Source: DATCRE01 sp964235605 | Lineage (GTDB): Bacteria; Bacteroidota; Bacteroidia; Cytophagales; Cyclobacteriaceae | Reading direction: 5' to 3' | Length of the DNA: 53,412 nt | Assembly (NCBI GenBank): GCA_964235605.1 | Contig: CAXSCR010000030.1 | Span: 1-53,412 of the forward strand | Part shown: positions 1 through 8,575 of the stretch, one piece after another | How positions within the stretch are numbered: the first letter of the stretch is position 1 | Layout of the letters: the number at the start of each line of letters is the position of its first letter | The notes under the pieces: generated by a model | Told to the model about the DNA's origin: nothing | What the model saw: the letters and a program-made list of their open reading frames with translations, nothing else | Databases searched by the model: none | Position numbers and translations under genes: made by a program

Positions 1-1226
1 TTGCACCAGGTAAAGTTAGGTTTTGTCCTACGTTTACATTTGACGTAGAAGTACAACCGTTAACCGGGTTTGTCACCGTCAAGGTGTAAGCACCAGGGGC
101 TGTTGTCGTTGGATTTTGAACGGCAGATGTAAAGGAAGGGCCGCTCCAGGCATAAGTTACTCCACCAGTACCTGAGCTTCCGCTTAGTGTTATTGTTGTA
201 GTCGTACAGCTAAGATCACCGCTCTTAGATGCCGTGGCACCGGGCGCAGCTATGCTTTGTGCTACGTTTACACTTGAAGTAGAAGTACAGCCGTTAACCG
301 GGTTCGTTACCGTTAAGGTGTAAGCTCCAGGGACTGTTGTCGTTGGATTTTGAACGGCAGAAGTAAAGGAAGGGCCGCTCCAGGCATAAGTTACTCCACC
401 AGTACCTGAGCTTCCGCTTAGTGTTATTGTTGTAGTCGTACAGCTAAGATCACCGCTCTTAGATGCCGTGGCACCGGGCGCAGCTATGCTTTGTGCTACG
501 TTTACACTTGAAGTAGAAGTACAGCCGTTAACTGGGTTTGTTACCGTTAAGGTGTAAGCTCCAGGAGCTGTAGTAGTTGGATTTTGAACTGCAGAAGTAA
601 AGGAAGGACCGCTCCATGCATATGTTACTCCACCTGTAGCTGAGCTTCCGCTTAGCGTTATTGTTGTAGTAGTACAGCTTAGATTACCGCTCTTAGATGC
701 CGTTGCACCAGGTAAAGTTAGGTTTTGTCCTACGTTTACATTTGACGTAGAAGTACAGCCGTTAACCGGGTTTGTCACCGTCAAGGTGTAAGCACCAGGG
801 GCTGTTGTAGTTGGATTTTGAACTGCAGAAGTAAAGGAAGGCCCGCTCCATGCATAAGTTACTCCACTAGTAGTTGAGGTGCCACTTAGTGTTATTGTCG
901 TAGTAGTACAGCTAAGATCACCGCTCTTAGATGCCATGGCACCAGGAGCAGTTGTGTTCAAATTCACCGTTACACTTGCTGTTGAAGTACACCCATTCAC
1001 AGGATTTGTAACAGTCAACGTATAGGGACCAACAATACTCGTTGTTGGATTTTGAACCGCAGAAGTAAAAGACGAAGGCCCCGTCCATGCATAGGTTACG
1101 CCAGACGTTGAAGAGCTTCCGCTTAGTGTTACTGAAGAAGTTGTACAAGTTATGTCGCCGCTTTTGCCGGCAGTTGCTCCAGGAGCAGTTGTATTTTGAG
1201 TTACAGCAATGCTGGCTGTTTTTGAA
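1..1226 (-). repeat. 234-bp tandem repeat array inside the surface protein gene
   Basis: The phrase CCGTTAACCGGGTT or a close variant recurs at 57, 291, 525 and 759, and a diverged copy aligns at about 993, so the spacing is exactly 234 bp (78 codons). The copies between about 57 and 760 are almost identical over their whole length, while those above about 990 have drifted. This keeps frame and points to recent homogenisation by recombination or slippage. Two alternating linker versions can be read in the protein (ending in AQSIAAPG or GQNLTLPG). Confidence 0.93.
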
Positions 1227-3442
1227 CACCCTGCCATAGATCCGGTCCCGGTAACTATATAAGTGCCCGGGGCAGTAACGTTAGGGCTAGCACCACTAGA
1301 AGAGAAACTCGGGCCCACCCAGCTATAAGTAAGACCTGCCGTATTTGAAGTTGATGATAATTGACGGGTAGTATTAGCGCAGGTCAGAATGCCGCTCACA
1401 GCCGCCGTTAATGTCATATCATAAAAGCTTGCTGAGCGAGTACCGTAAACACTGATGTTATCCAGGTAATAGATTTCATCTGTAAACGTGTTGCTCGATC
1501 TTACCACAATTTGTAGGGAAGTTCCATTGAGGGCGCCGGTGGAAACAGTTTTTGGTGCTACATCACCAGAATTAGCCCCACCTGAAAAAAGGATTTCTGG
1601 GCCACCATTTAATTTGTAATACACATTCACATAATCCCACAAACCACTACCAGCTGTATTTAAGTTACCTTCAGACTGCAAGTCCAAAAAAGCCTGTACA
1701 TTGGTTCGACCTGTAATATCAATGATTTGAGATCGCCAGATACCATTATCAGACCCGTCAGATGCAGTTGAATTATTTACATAACTTATTTTAAATTTTT
1801 CATTTTCAACATTAAAAGAGCGACTAGCTGGGCTCAATGCTATATCTGTAGTAGTGATATCCCTTGTCCATGCCGTTACGCCACCATCCGCTATAGTGCC
1901 ATTCGCCAGACCCGTAAAGTTTTCTACCCATATCGATTCAATTGCTGGTCCACCTATAAGAATTGAGGCGATGTTAGTACAACCCGTTGTTGGGTGAGTT
2001 ACAGTCACCTTGTAAACACCTTCTTGACTAACCACAGGACTAGCTATTGTTGAAGTAAATCCACTTGGGCCCGTCCATGAATAGGTCGTTCCGGGAACCG
2101 TTGTAGAAACTGCATTTAAAGTCGTAGTAGGACTACTACAGTTAATATAACCACCAGAAATAGTAAGATCCGGAAAGGCCACATTTCTTCCAATGTAGAC
2201 TTCCGAGGAACAAGAAAACGCTGGAAAGCCGGTTTGATTAGTTATATCAACTGTAAAAAATCCTTCCTGAAAATTAACAACCGGATCTTCAAGGGTCGAA
2301 GAAAACCCACTACCATTTTGACCATTCCATTGATAGTTAAGACCTGAAGTGTTTCCAGTCGTATTGATTGTCGCATTCGGATTAGTACAGGTAACAGTAT
2401 TGCTTACTGTGAATTTTAGATCACGTACCCGTTGTATAGATACATTATCTATGTAGTGACTTTCAGCTATATCATTATTTTTAAAATAAACTTTTATTCT
2501 TACGCTTGTAGCTCCCGTGATGGGTGTTACTATGTTTGTATAAGCTTTACGGGGTGTTTGGATGTCATCATTAATACTTCCATTGTTGGGAAAAGCTATC
2601 TCAGTTCCATTGTTATTTAGTATATAGAAAAACTCAATTTTGTCACTATTCTCCAATGGAGCACCAGCATAATTCTCTGTCCAAAAATCTGCCGATAGCA
2701 CTACTTTATCGGTTGTGTTAAGTGCAATATCATTGGATAGCCAATAGTTAGAACCCCCACCAACGTTGTTTGCCTGAAATGCATTTACAGTAGCATTTCT
2801 TGCAAGTGTTCCACCTCCTGAGATAGCCCACCCTGCATTGGTTGATGAATTAAAGTTCTCTCTCCATATGTATTCCATATTGGAACAATTATCAGTGTTT
2901 TCGTGCAATGCAACTTTCGCATTATCGAATTGATAAATTTCATTAGGATCAGTATCGTTATTGGTTAATCGAACTCTTATCATCAATGAGGTACCAGACA
3001 AATAATCAGTACTAGCATGTGCTATAGAGAAACCATTGGTCTGCACTCCGCTGTTTTGAAAAGTCGTCCATGTTGATCCTCCGTTAAGACTATATTGGGC
3101 TCTGATTTCATCGCCAGTTGCATCTAATGACCCAATAGCCATGAGCTGGATACTAGCTCGGATACTACTGTATCCGGTAATGTTTATGGATTGAGAAGTC
3201 CAATAATGAATAGCATTTCCAACGCTCACTGCTTGAAACCGGCCGTCCCACACTGCAAAGGTTGATGGTGAGACGTAGTCTACTGACCATTTACCACTTG
3301 TGCCGGCATTTGTTCCATTTGCGTAACTATCAAAATTCTCTTCCCAGATAATGTTCTGGGCATGCGCGTAAACCGTCATGAATAACAGTAAGACTATTGT
3401 TACTAAGATGAAATCGATTTTAAGTATAATTCTTTTCATGGT
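1..3442 (-). CDS. Giant secreted Ig/PKD-like repeat protein (C-terminus outside window)
   Basis: The frame is open from an ATG at 3442 to the window edge, giving about 1147 residues, so the protein is partial at its C-terminus. It starts with a signal peptide (hydrophobic stretch ending in AHAQ). Three large domains of about 170-220 residues follow, each opening with a W-x-E-N-F motif (IIWEENF, YIWRENF, SIWVENF) and containing Y-x-x-D-N; they resemble jelly-roll carbohydrate-binding folds. Between and after them come Ig/PKD-like repeats with conserved Cys and a Y-x-W-x-GP core. The last part is a tandem array of 78-residue repeats with nearly identical DNA. Such proteins in Bacteroidota are usually exported by T9SS as surface adhesins; the sorting tail would lie beyond position 1. 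The adhesin role is inferred from architecture. Confidence 0.88.
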
Positions 3443-4308
3443 ATTGAAATTTGGGACTACGGAATTATTGTAAGCTCTTAGGCGAATATCCTTCCATAAC
3501 TGCCATATTGCATTTAAGCTAAACATACAGCGTTGCTATAGCAACCTATGTCCCATACTGGGATAAAAGAATCTTCGAATGGGAAGTATTCTGAAGTATG
3601 ATTTTTTAGAAACTGTAAGAAATGTACAGTGGGGCGAACGATGTTATTTTGTTTTTGTACAAAGGATACGAACTGCTTGATCCTAATTAAAATTCTTAAT
3701 TACAAAGCTTTGTGTTAGTCAATACAATGAATCAACGTTACAGATTTTTATAAAACATTCGGGTTTACAAAATATATACGTGTAAATACCTCTTAGAACT
3801 ACACTGTAAGAATAATTTAGAAATAAATCAATATCTTAAAATTGCTTCGAGGCTAACATTTAATATAACTCTAAATATAAATAAGTCATAAGTTAATCGT
3901 CAGCTTTATGTGATTTTTTAAATCGTATTTCACCGACAAATCGAACCTTATTACATTTTCTTAGACATTAGATTTTGATAAGAAGATCAACGTTCAATAT
4001 CAAACCCTAGCGTAGGCAAATCCACTATCAGTATCATTGATTAATTTGCAATAATTTATAAGCCTATTCTTCAACGCAACATCTTCCGCGATGGTTATTA
4101 GATATAATAGACATACTTGAAATTTCTAAAGCAATTTAAGAGCGCATCTGAACCGAGAGTTTAGATCTATTAACATTAAAGGATTGTGTGTTCTTCTATT
4201 TCAAAAACGTATTTTGCAACCGCTTTCGAACTCGGAAATAAATATTGTATTGAATACGATCAATAACTTTTCAGAAACATAAACATAACCATAATCAATC
4301 CCTACAAC
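3443..4308. other. AT-rich divergent intergenic region
   Basis: This 866-bp stretch separates two divergently transcribed secreted-protein genes and should hold both promoters. No convincing gene is seen. It contains two perfect palindromes, GTTGCTATAGCAAC at 3531-3544 and ACAAAGCTTTGT at 3702-3713. A possible Bacteroidota-type promoter for the downstream glucanase (TTG at 4245, TAACTTTT at 4264) is only a partial match to the TTG / TAnnTTTG consensus. Confidence 0.6.
3531..3544. promoter_or_regulatory. Perfect 14-bp palindrome, candidate operator
   Basis: The sequence GTTGCTATAGCAAC is its own reverse complement and lies 89 bp upstream of the ATG of the surface protein gene at 3442. A perfect 14-bp palindrome in a divergent promoter region suggests a dimeric regulator site. 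The regulator is unknown and no second copy was noticed in the window. Confidence 0.4.
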
Positions 4309-7300
4309 ATGCTTAAAACCATAGGAGAAGCTAAACAAAGATCATTTGTACCCAACCTTAATTTTTTAACAGCCCTGGCAATTTTAGTCGCTACTTTAAT
4401 TATACCTTCTCAATTGAATGCGCAGTGTACGCAATTGGTCTGGAATGACGAGTTTGAAGGTACCTCACTCGACCAAACTAAATGGGCCTACGCATTGGGC
4501 CGCGGCTGTGATCAACCTTCTGGGTGCGGTTTTGGCAACGGCGAGGAGCAATCTTATACTAAAAACGCAAATAACATTTCTGTGAGCGATGGAAAACTTA
4601 CCATCACTGCGCTGTTCAATAATCCAGAACCCGGTGCAGCCTTTTCTTCGGCAAAGATTCAAACATTAAATCTTAAAACTTTTCAATATGGAAAGATAGA
4701 AGCGAAGATGAAGCTATCATCGGGAAAAGGCGCATGGCCAGCATTTTGGATGCTCGCCCAGCAAAATAACTGGCCCTACACCGGTGAGGTTGACATTATG
4801 GAGGCTAAGCATAAAAATCCTACGCAACTTATGGGAACGGTTCACCATTACAATGGACATAACACAGGGCAAGTAACAACACCCGATCTATCGCTTGCCT
4901 TTCACACCTATGCTATTGAGTGGGAAAAAGATGAAATCAGATGGTATTTCGATGGCGAATTATATCATCGCGCTACACCCCAAACAACGGGTGGGGCATG
5001 GCCATTCAATAATACAGGAAATCCATTTTACTTAATATTAAATTTAGCTGTTGGTGGTTTAGGTACAGGTTTCACTGGTAATCAACCTTTCAACGCCGCC
5101 GACTTCCCGACTAGTCTTCAAGTAGATTATGTGCGGGTTTATACTGGAATATGGAATGTGGAGTTCACGGGAGATCCATTCGTTTACAAAAATGAAAACA
5201 ATAAAATTTATGCGGTAAGCGCAGTTGAGGGGGCGGGATACAATTGGACATTGCCTGCAGGAACAACCATTAAATCAGGACAAGGCACTAATCAAATTAC
5301 TGTTGATTTTGGTTCAAGTTCAACAAGTGGAGATATTAGTGTGGATATAACCAGTGGTTGTGAGACTAAAACCTATAAGAAAGCTGTAACGGTAGAGGAG
5401 GCTTTCAAAGTAACAAACATATTGAAAGATTGGGATGACAATAGTAACATGACCTTTAAGTCGGCTTCCGGTACATTAACTGAAGTTGCAAATCCGTCAG
5501 GGACAGGACAAGTCGGCAAGTATATTCGAAATGCAGAACAGTTATATGATAACCTAGTTTATAATAAAATTGCATTCGGCAATGCAAGTGATTTTGTGAC
5601 GCGAAGAAGAAGAATTCAGGCCGACATTTATACCAATGCTCCTATTGGAACAAAACTTAGAATTCAATTAGAAAACTCTGCTAAGTCCGCACAAACATTT
5701 CCAATCGGTCGTCATAGCGTACACGAAGCTAAAACAACAAAACAGAATCAATGGGAAACTGTGGAGTTTGAATATGTAAACTCTCCTGATCTTGGTACTG
5801 GCGCCACAACTGTAGACCAGATTGCGTTTTTGTTTGCGGTAGAATCTAACAACAGCAGTACCTACTATATTGATAATGTTGTAATTGGTACGCCAGGCGA
5901 TTTATGCGAAAGGGTAGTTAGCCAAACGCTAGAAGATTTTCAGACAAACAGAAACATAACCTTCAAGAGTTCAACAGGAATACTTTCATCTGTTGAAAAT
6001 CCAAACACTTCAGGTATTAACACATCAGCGCAAGTTGGTAAGTACATACGTAAATCTTCTGAGTTGTATGATGTTTTGTTTTATAAGGATGTGAACATTA
6101 TCAATCTGCCAGATTTTAAAAATGGAAAATCTGTTTTCAAAATGCATGTGAATACATCTGCACCTGTCGGCACCGTAATCTCTTTACAGTTGGAGACTAG
6201 TGCTTCCACGCCAGAAAATTATCCAACAGGAAGACATAGTTTATATCAAGGTGTTACGTCAGTTCAAAATCAATGGGAACTAATTGAGTTTAGCTTCGTA
6301 AGTTCACTTGATGCATTAGCCCAAGATGCTGACGTTAACACGCTAGTTTTTCTTTATGCTCCTGGTGTCAAAACTGAAGGAACTTATTATTTTGATAATC
6401 TATTGACTGAAGCGGAAAATTGTACTGGCCAGCGAGCCCCATCTGTAAGTATAACCTCACCCGATAATAATGAAAACTTTAAAGACCGCAACATCAATAT
6501 AAAAGCAACGGCAAGTGATACAGACGGCACAGTTGTTGAAGTGGCGTTCTTTAATGGCTCTACGTTATTGGGAACCGATGTAGCCAGCCCTTATATTTTT
6601 GAATGGAAAGATGTTGCTGATGGAAGCTATAAACTAACTGCTAAGGCTACTGATGATACCGGATTAACAACTACTTCTTCTACAGTTAATATAACTGTAG
6701 GCACCATAAATAGTTTACCCACAGTCAGCATTACATCTCCACCAAATGGTACGGTCTTAACGGCACCGGCAAGTATAACCATTAGCGCTGAGGCAGCTGA
6801 TACAGATGGAACTGTTAGCAAAGTGGAATTCTTTAACGGCGATACCAAGCTTGGTGAGGATTTAACTTCTCCATATTCATTTACCTGGACAAATGTAAAT
6901 GAGGGTTCATTTTCAATAACAGCTCTCGCGTTTGACAACCTTGGCGCACAAAGCACATCAACCGCGGTCACGGTAAGTGTTTTAAATAGCTCTGTATGTT
7001 CAGGTAATGGACCTAATGCACCTAATACTAGCATACCTGATTTTAGTTGGACGGCTACCAATACAGCTAACCCAACTATAACTTTCAATCCTGGAACACC
7101 AATCACCGGATCTGATTTTGTGATTTTATATGTCCAGTCAGGAGGAGGTGGTTATGCTGATCACCTTATGACTGCGTCAGGACCCAATTTCACTTCTTCA
7201 TTTACAGCACCAATCGGAATAAATGTATCCATCTACTTTACTTACAGAGTAGGCGCAAGTGGCCCAGAAAGAAACTCAAGTGCAACACCCGGTACCTTTA

Positions 7301-8166
7301 CTGTTGGTCAATGTGTAGTGGAGCCTGAGAATACACCACCAACAGTAAGCATTACGTCACCATTAAATGAGGCGACATATTCAGCGCCTGCTGGTATTAC
7401 CATTAAAGCTGATGCTTCTGATTCGGATGGTACCATAAGTAAAGTGGATTTCTACAATGGCGCAACTTTACTTGGAACGGATTCAAGCAGCCCTTATAGC
7501 TTTGACTGGACTAACGTTACCACAGGCAACTATGCTATCACGGTAAAGGCCACAGACAATGATGATGAGGTTACTACTTCATCTGTGGTGAACGTAAAAA
7601 TAACAGCGGAAGATGTATGTCTTCATACTAGTCATTTTGGTGATTACACGGTTGAAATATCAAATGCACTTACTAATCCTACGTTCACTTTCAAACCGGC
7701 AACTTCTGGTGTCGGCTCATCGGTAAGTATATTTTACTACGCAGCAACTTTCAATGGTACTTATGTTGGTAAAGTAATTGAACCCAACGTACCCTTCCAG
7801 GTAACTGCTGATGGAGGTGCTCGAATATATTTCTATTTTACCTATAGCTTAACGACCGGTGAAGTTCAAACCACAAGTGCTTACAAAGATATTTACATTG
7901 TGGGCGAAACCTGTATTGTTGTAGCGGTTGATGACGAACTGATTTCAGGAAGCGATAACGTTTATCCAAATCCTGTTGAAGAAGAGTTTATGATCAAAGG
8001 CGGTAAAAACGGTATAGTACAAATTATTAATGCACAAGGCATTGAAATCTTATCTACCCTGTTGAAGACAGATGTTGTGAACGTTGCTCAACTACCTGCA
8101 GGGGTTTACACCATTATGTTAGTCAAGAAAAATAGCAAGGTAATAAGCCGCTTTGTGAAAAAGTGA
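4309..8166 (+). CDS. Secreted multimodular GH16 beta-glucanase (laminarinase-like) with T9SS tail
   Basis: Residues 1-39 form a signal peptide. Residues about 40-280 are a glycoside hydrolase family 16 domain with the catalytic motif EVDIME at 160-165 (nucleophile E160, assisting D162, acid/base E165), preceded by the typical WPAFWML. This family cleaves beta-1,3 or beta-1,3/1,4 glucans. A PKD-like linker follows, then two related jelly-roll-like domains (about 367-525 and 540-700), three Ig-like repeats (starting VSITSP, about 708-800, 800-890 and 1005-1100), and two about-100-residue modules (about 895-1000 and 1105-1205) that resemble beta-1,3-glucan-binding CBM56. The last about 70 residues (VYPNP to RFVKK) are a T9SS sorting tail. 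Laminarin as substrate is inference. A strong terminator follows at 8210. Confidence 0.93.
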   Translation: MLKTIGEAKQRSFVPNLNFLTALAILVATLIIPSQLNAQCTQLVWNDEFEGTSLDQTKWAYALGRGCDQPSGCGFGNGEEQSYTKNANNISVSDGKLTITALFNNPEPGAAFSSAKIQTLNLKTFQYGKIEAKMKLSSGKGAWPAFWMLAQQNNWPYTGEVDIMEAKHKNPTQLMGTVHHYNGHNTGQVTTPDLSLAFHTYAIEWEKDEIRWYFDGELYHRATPQTTGGAWPFNNTGNPFYLILNLAVGGLGTGFTGNQPFNAADFPTSLQVDYVRVYTGIWNVEFTGDPFVYKNENNKIYAVSAVEGAGYNWTLPAGTTIKSGQGTNQITVDFGSSSTSGDISVDITSGCETKTYKKAVTVEEAFKVTNILKDWDDNSNMTFKSASGTLTEVANPSGTGQVGKYIRNAEQLYDNLVYNKIAFGNASDFVTRRRRIQADIYTNAPIGTKLRIQLENSAKSAQTFPIGRHSVHEAKTTKQNQWETVEFEYVNSPDLGTGATTVDQIAFLFAVESNNSSTYYIDNVVIGTPGDLCERVVSQTLEDFQTNRNITFKSSTGILSSVENPNTSGINTSAQVGKYIRKSSELYDVLFYKDVNIINLPDFKNGKSVFKMHVNTSAPVGTVISLQLETSASTPENYPTGRHSLYQGVTSVQNQWELIEFSFVSSLDALAQDADVNTLVFLYAPGVKTEGTYYFDNLLTEAENCTGQRAPSVSITSPDNNENFKDRNINIKATASDTDGTVVEVAFFNGSTLLGTDVASPYIFEWKDVADGSYKLTAKATDDTGLTTTSSTVNITVGTINSLPTVSITSPPNGTVLTAPASITISAEAADTDGTVSKVEFFNGDTKLGEDLTSPYSFTWTNVNEGSFSITALAFDNLGAQSTSTAVTVSVLNSSVCSGNGPNAPNTSIPDFSWTATNTANPTITFNPGTPITGSDFVILYVQSGGGGYADHLMTASGPNFTSSFTAPIGINVSIYFTYRVGASGPERNSSATPGTFTVGQCVVEPENTPPTVSITSPLNEATYSAPAGITIKADASDSDGTISKVDFYNGATLLGTDSSSPYSFDWTNVTTGNYAITVKATDNDDEVTTSSVVNVKITAEDVCLHTSHFGDYTVEISNALTNPTFTFKPATSGVGSSVSIFYYAATFNGTYVGKVIEPNVPFQVTADGGARIYFYFTYSLTTGEVQTTSAYKDIYIVGETCIVVAVDDELISGSDNVYPNPVEEEFMIKGGKNGIVQIINAQGIEILSTLLKTDVVNVAQLPAGVYTIMLVKKNSKVISRFVKK

Positions 8167-8209
8167 TTTTACGTAGCACAAGGTGAAATTGGTTTACCTA
8201 TGCATTATT

Positions 8210-8244
8210 GAGAAAGGCGGGCTTGTTCCGCCTTTCTCTTTTTT
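8210..8244 (+). terminator. Rho-independent terminator of the glucanase gene
   Basis: A perfect 11-bp stem (GAGAAAGGCGG, 8210-8220, with CCGCCTTTCTC, 8228-8238) has a 7-nt loop and is followed by six Ts. It starts 43 bp after the glucanase stop codon. Confidence 0.93.
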
Positions 8245-8400
8245 ACGGTATCTAATATATTCATACTGCGATATCTTCGACCGCGTTGAACCTGGAAATA
8301 TAACATCAAGATTTGTAATAGCTGTGACTTTATAGGCAGACTAGTATTGGTGCATAAAACACACGACACGTGCCTATCATGCAAAACTTTCGTGTTGGTT

Positions 8401-8510
8401 GTACGCCGCGTGAGGGATAGTAATGAAAAGCCCGAAGTGTGGCGGCGCATGTGTGGGAGCCGGACTTGTAATGAATAGCCCGACCTGAGGTACGAGGGAC
8501 ACGCACTACT
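8401..8510. repeat. REP-like intergenic element with 48-bp direct repeat
   Basis: The 16-mer GTAATGAAAAGCCCGA at 8420-8435 recurs with one change (GTAATGAATAGCCCGA) at 8468-8483, a period of 48 bp. GAGGGA also occurs on both sides (8412 and near 8494). The stretch is richer in GC than its surroundings and encodes no credible protein. It looks like an intergenic repetitive element of the REP type; whether it occurs elsewhere in the genome cannot be seen here. Confidence 0.5.
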
Positions 8511-8575
8511 ATTATAATTACTTAAATTAACGGTGTTAGTTAAAACAAACAGTCGCTTGTAATATATGACTCACT

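Noticed and set aside
1..1226. Regularly spaced repeats that might suggest a CRISPR array
   Set aside because: The 234-bp period is in frame, the whole unit is repeated, and there are no short repeats with unique spacers.
8205..8450. Minus-strand frame of 81 codons
   Set aside because: It overlaps the glucanase terminator and the REP-like repeat, matches no family and has no supporting context.
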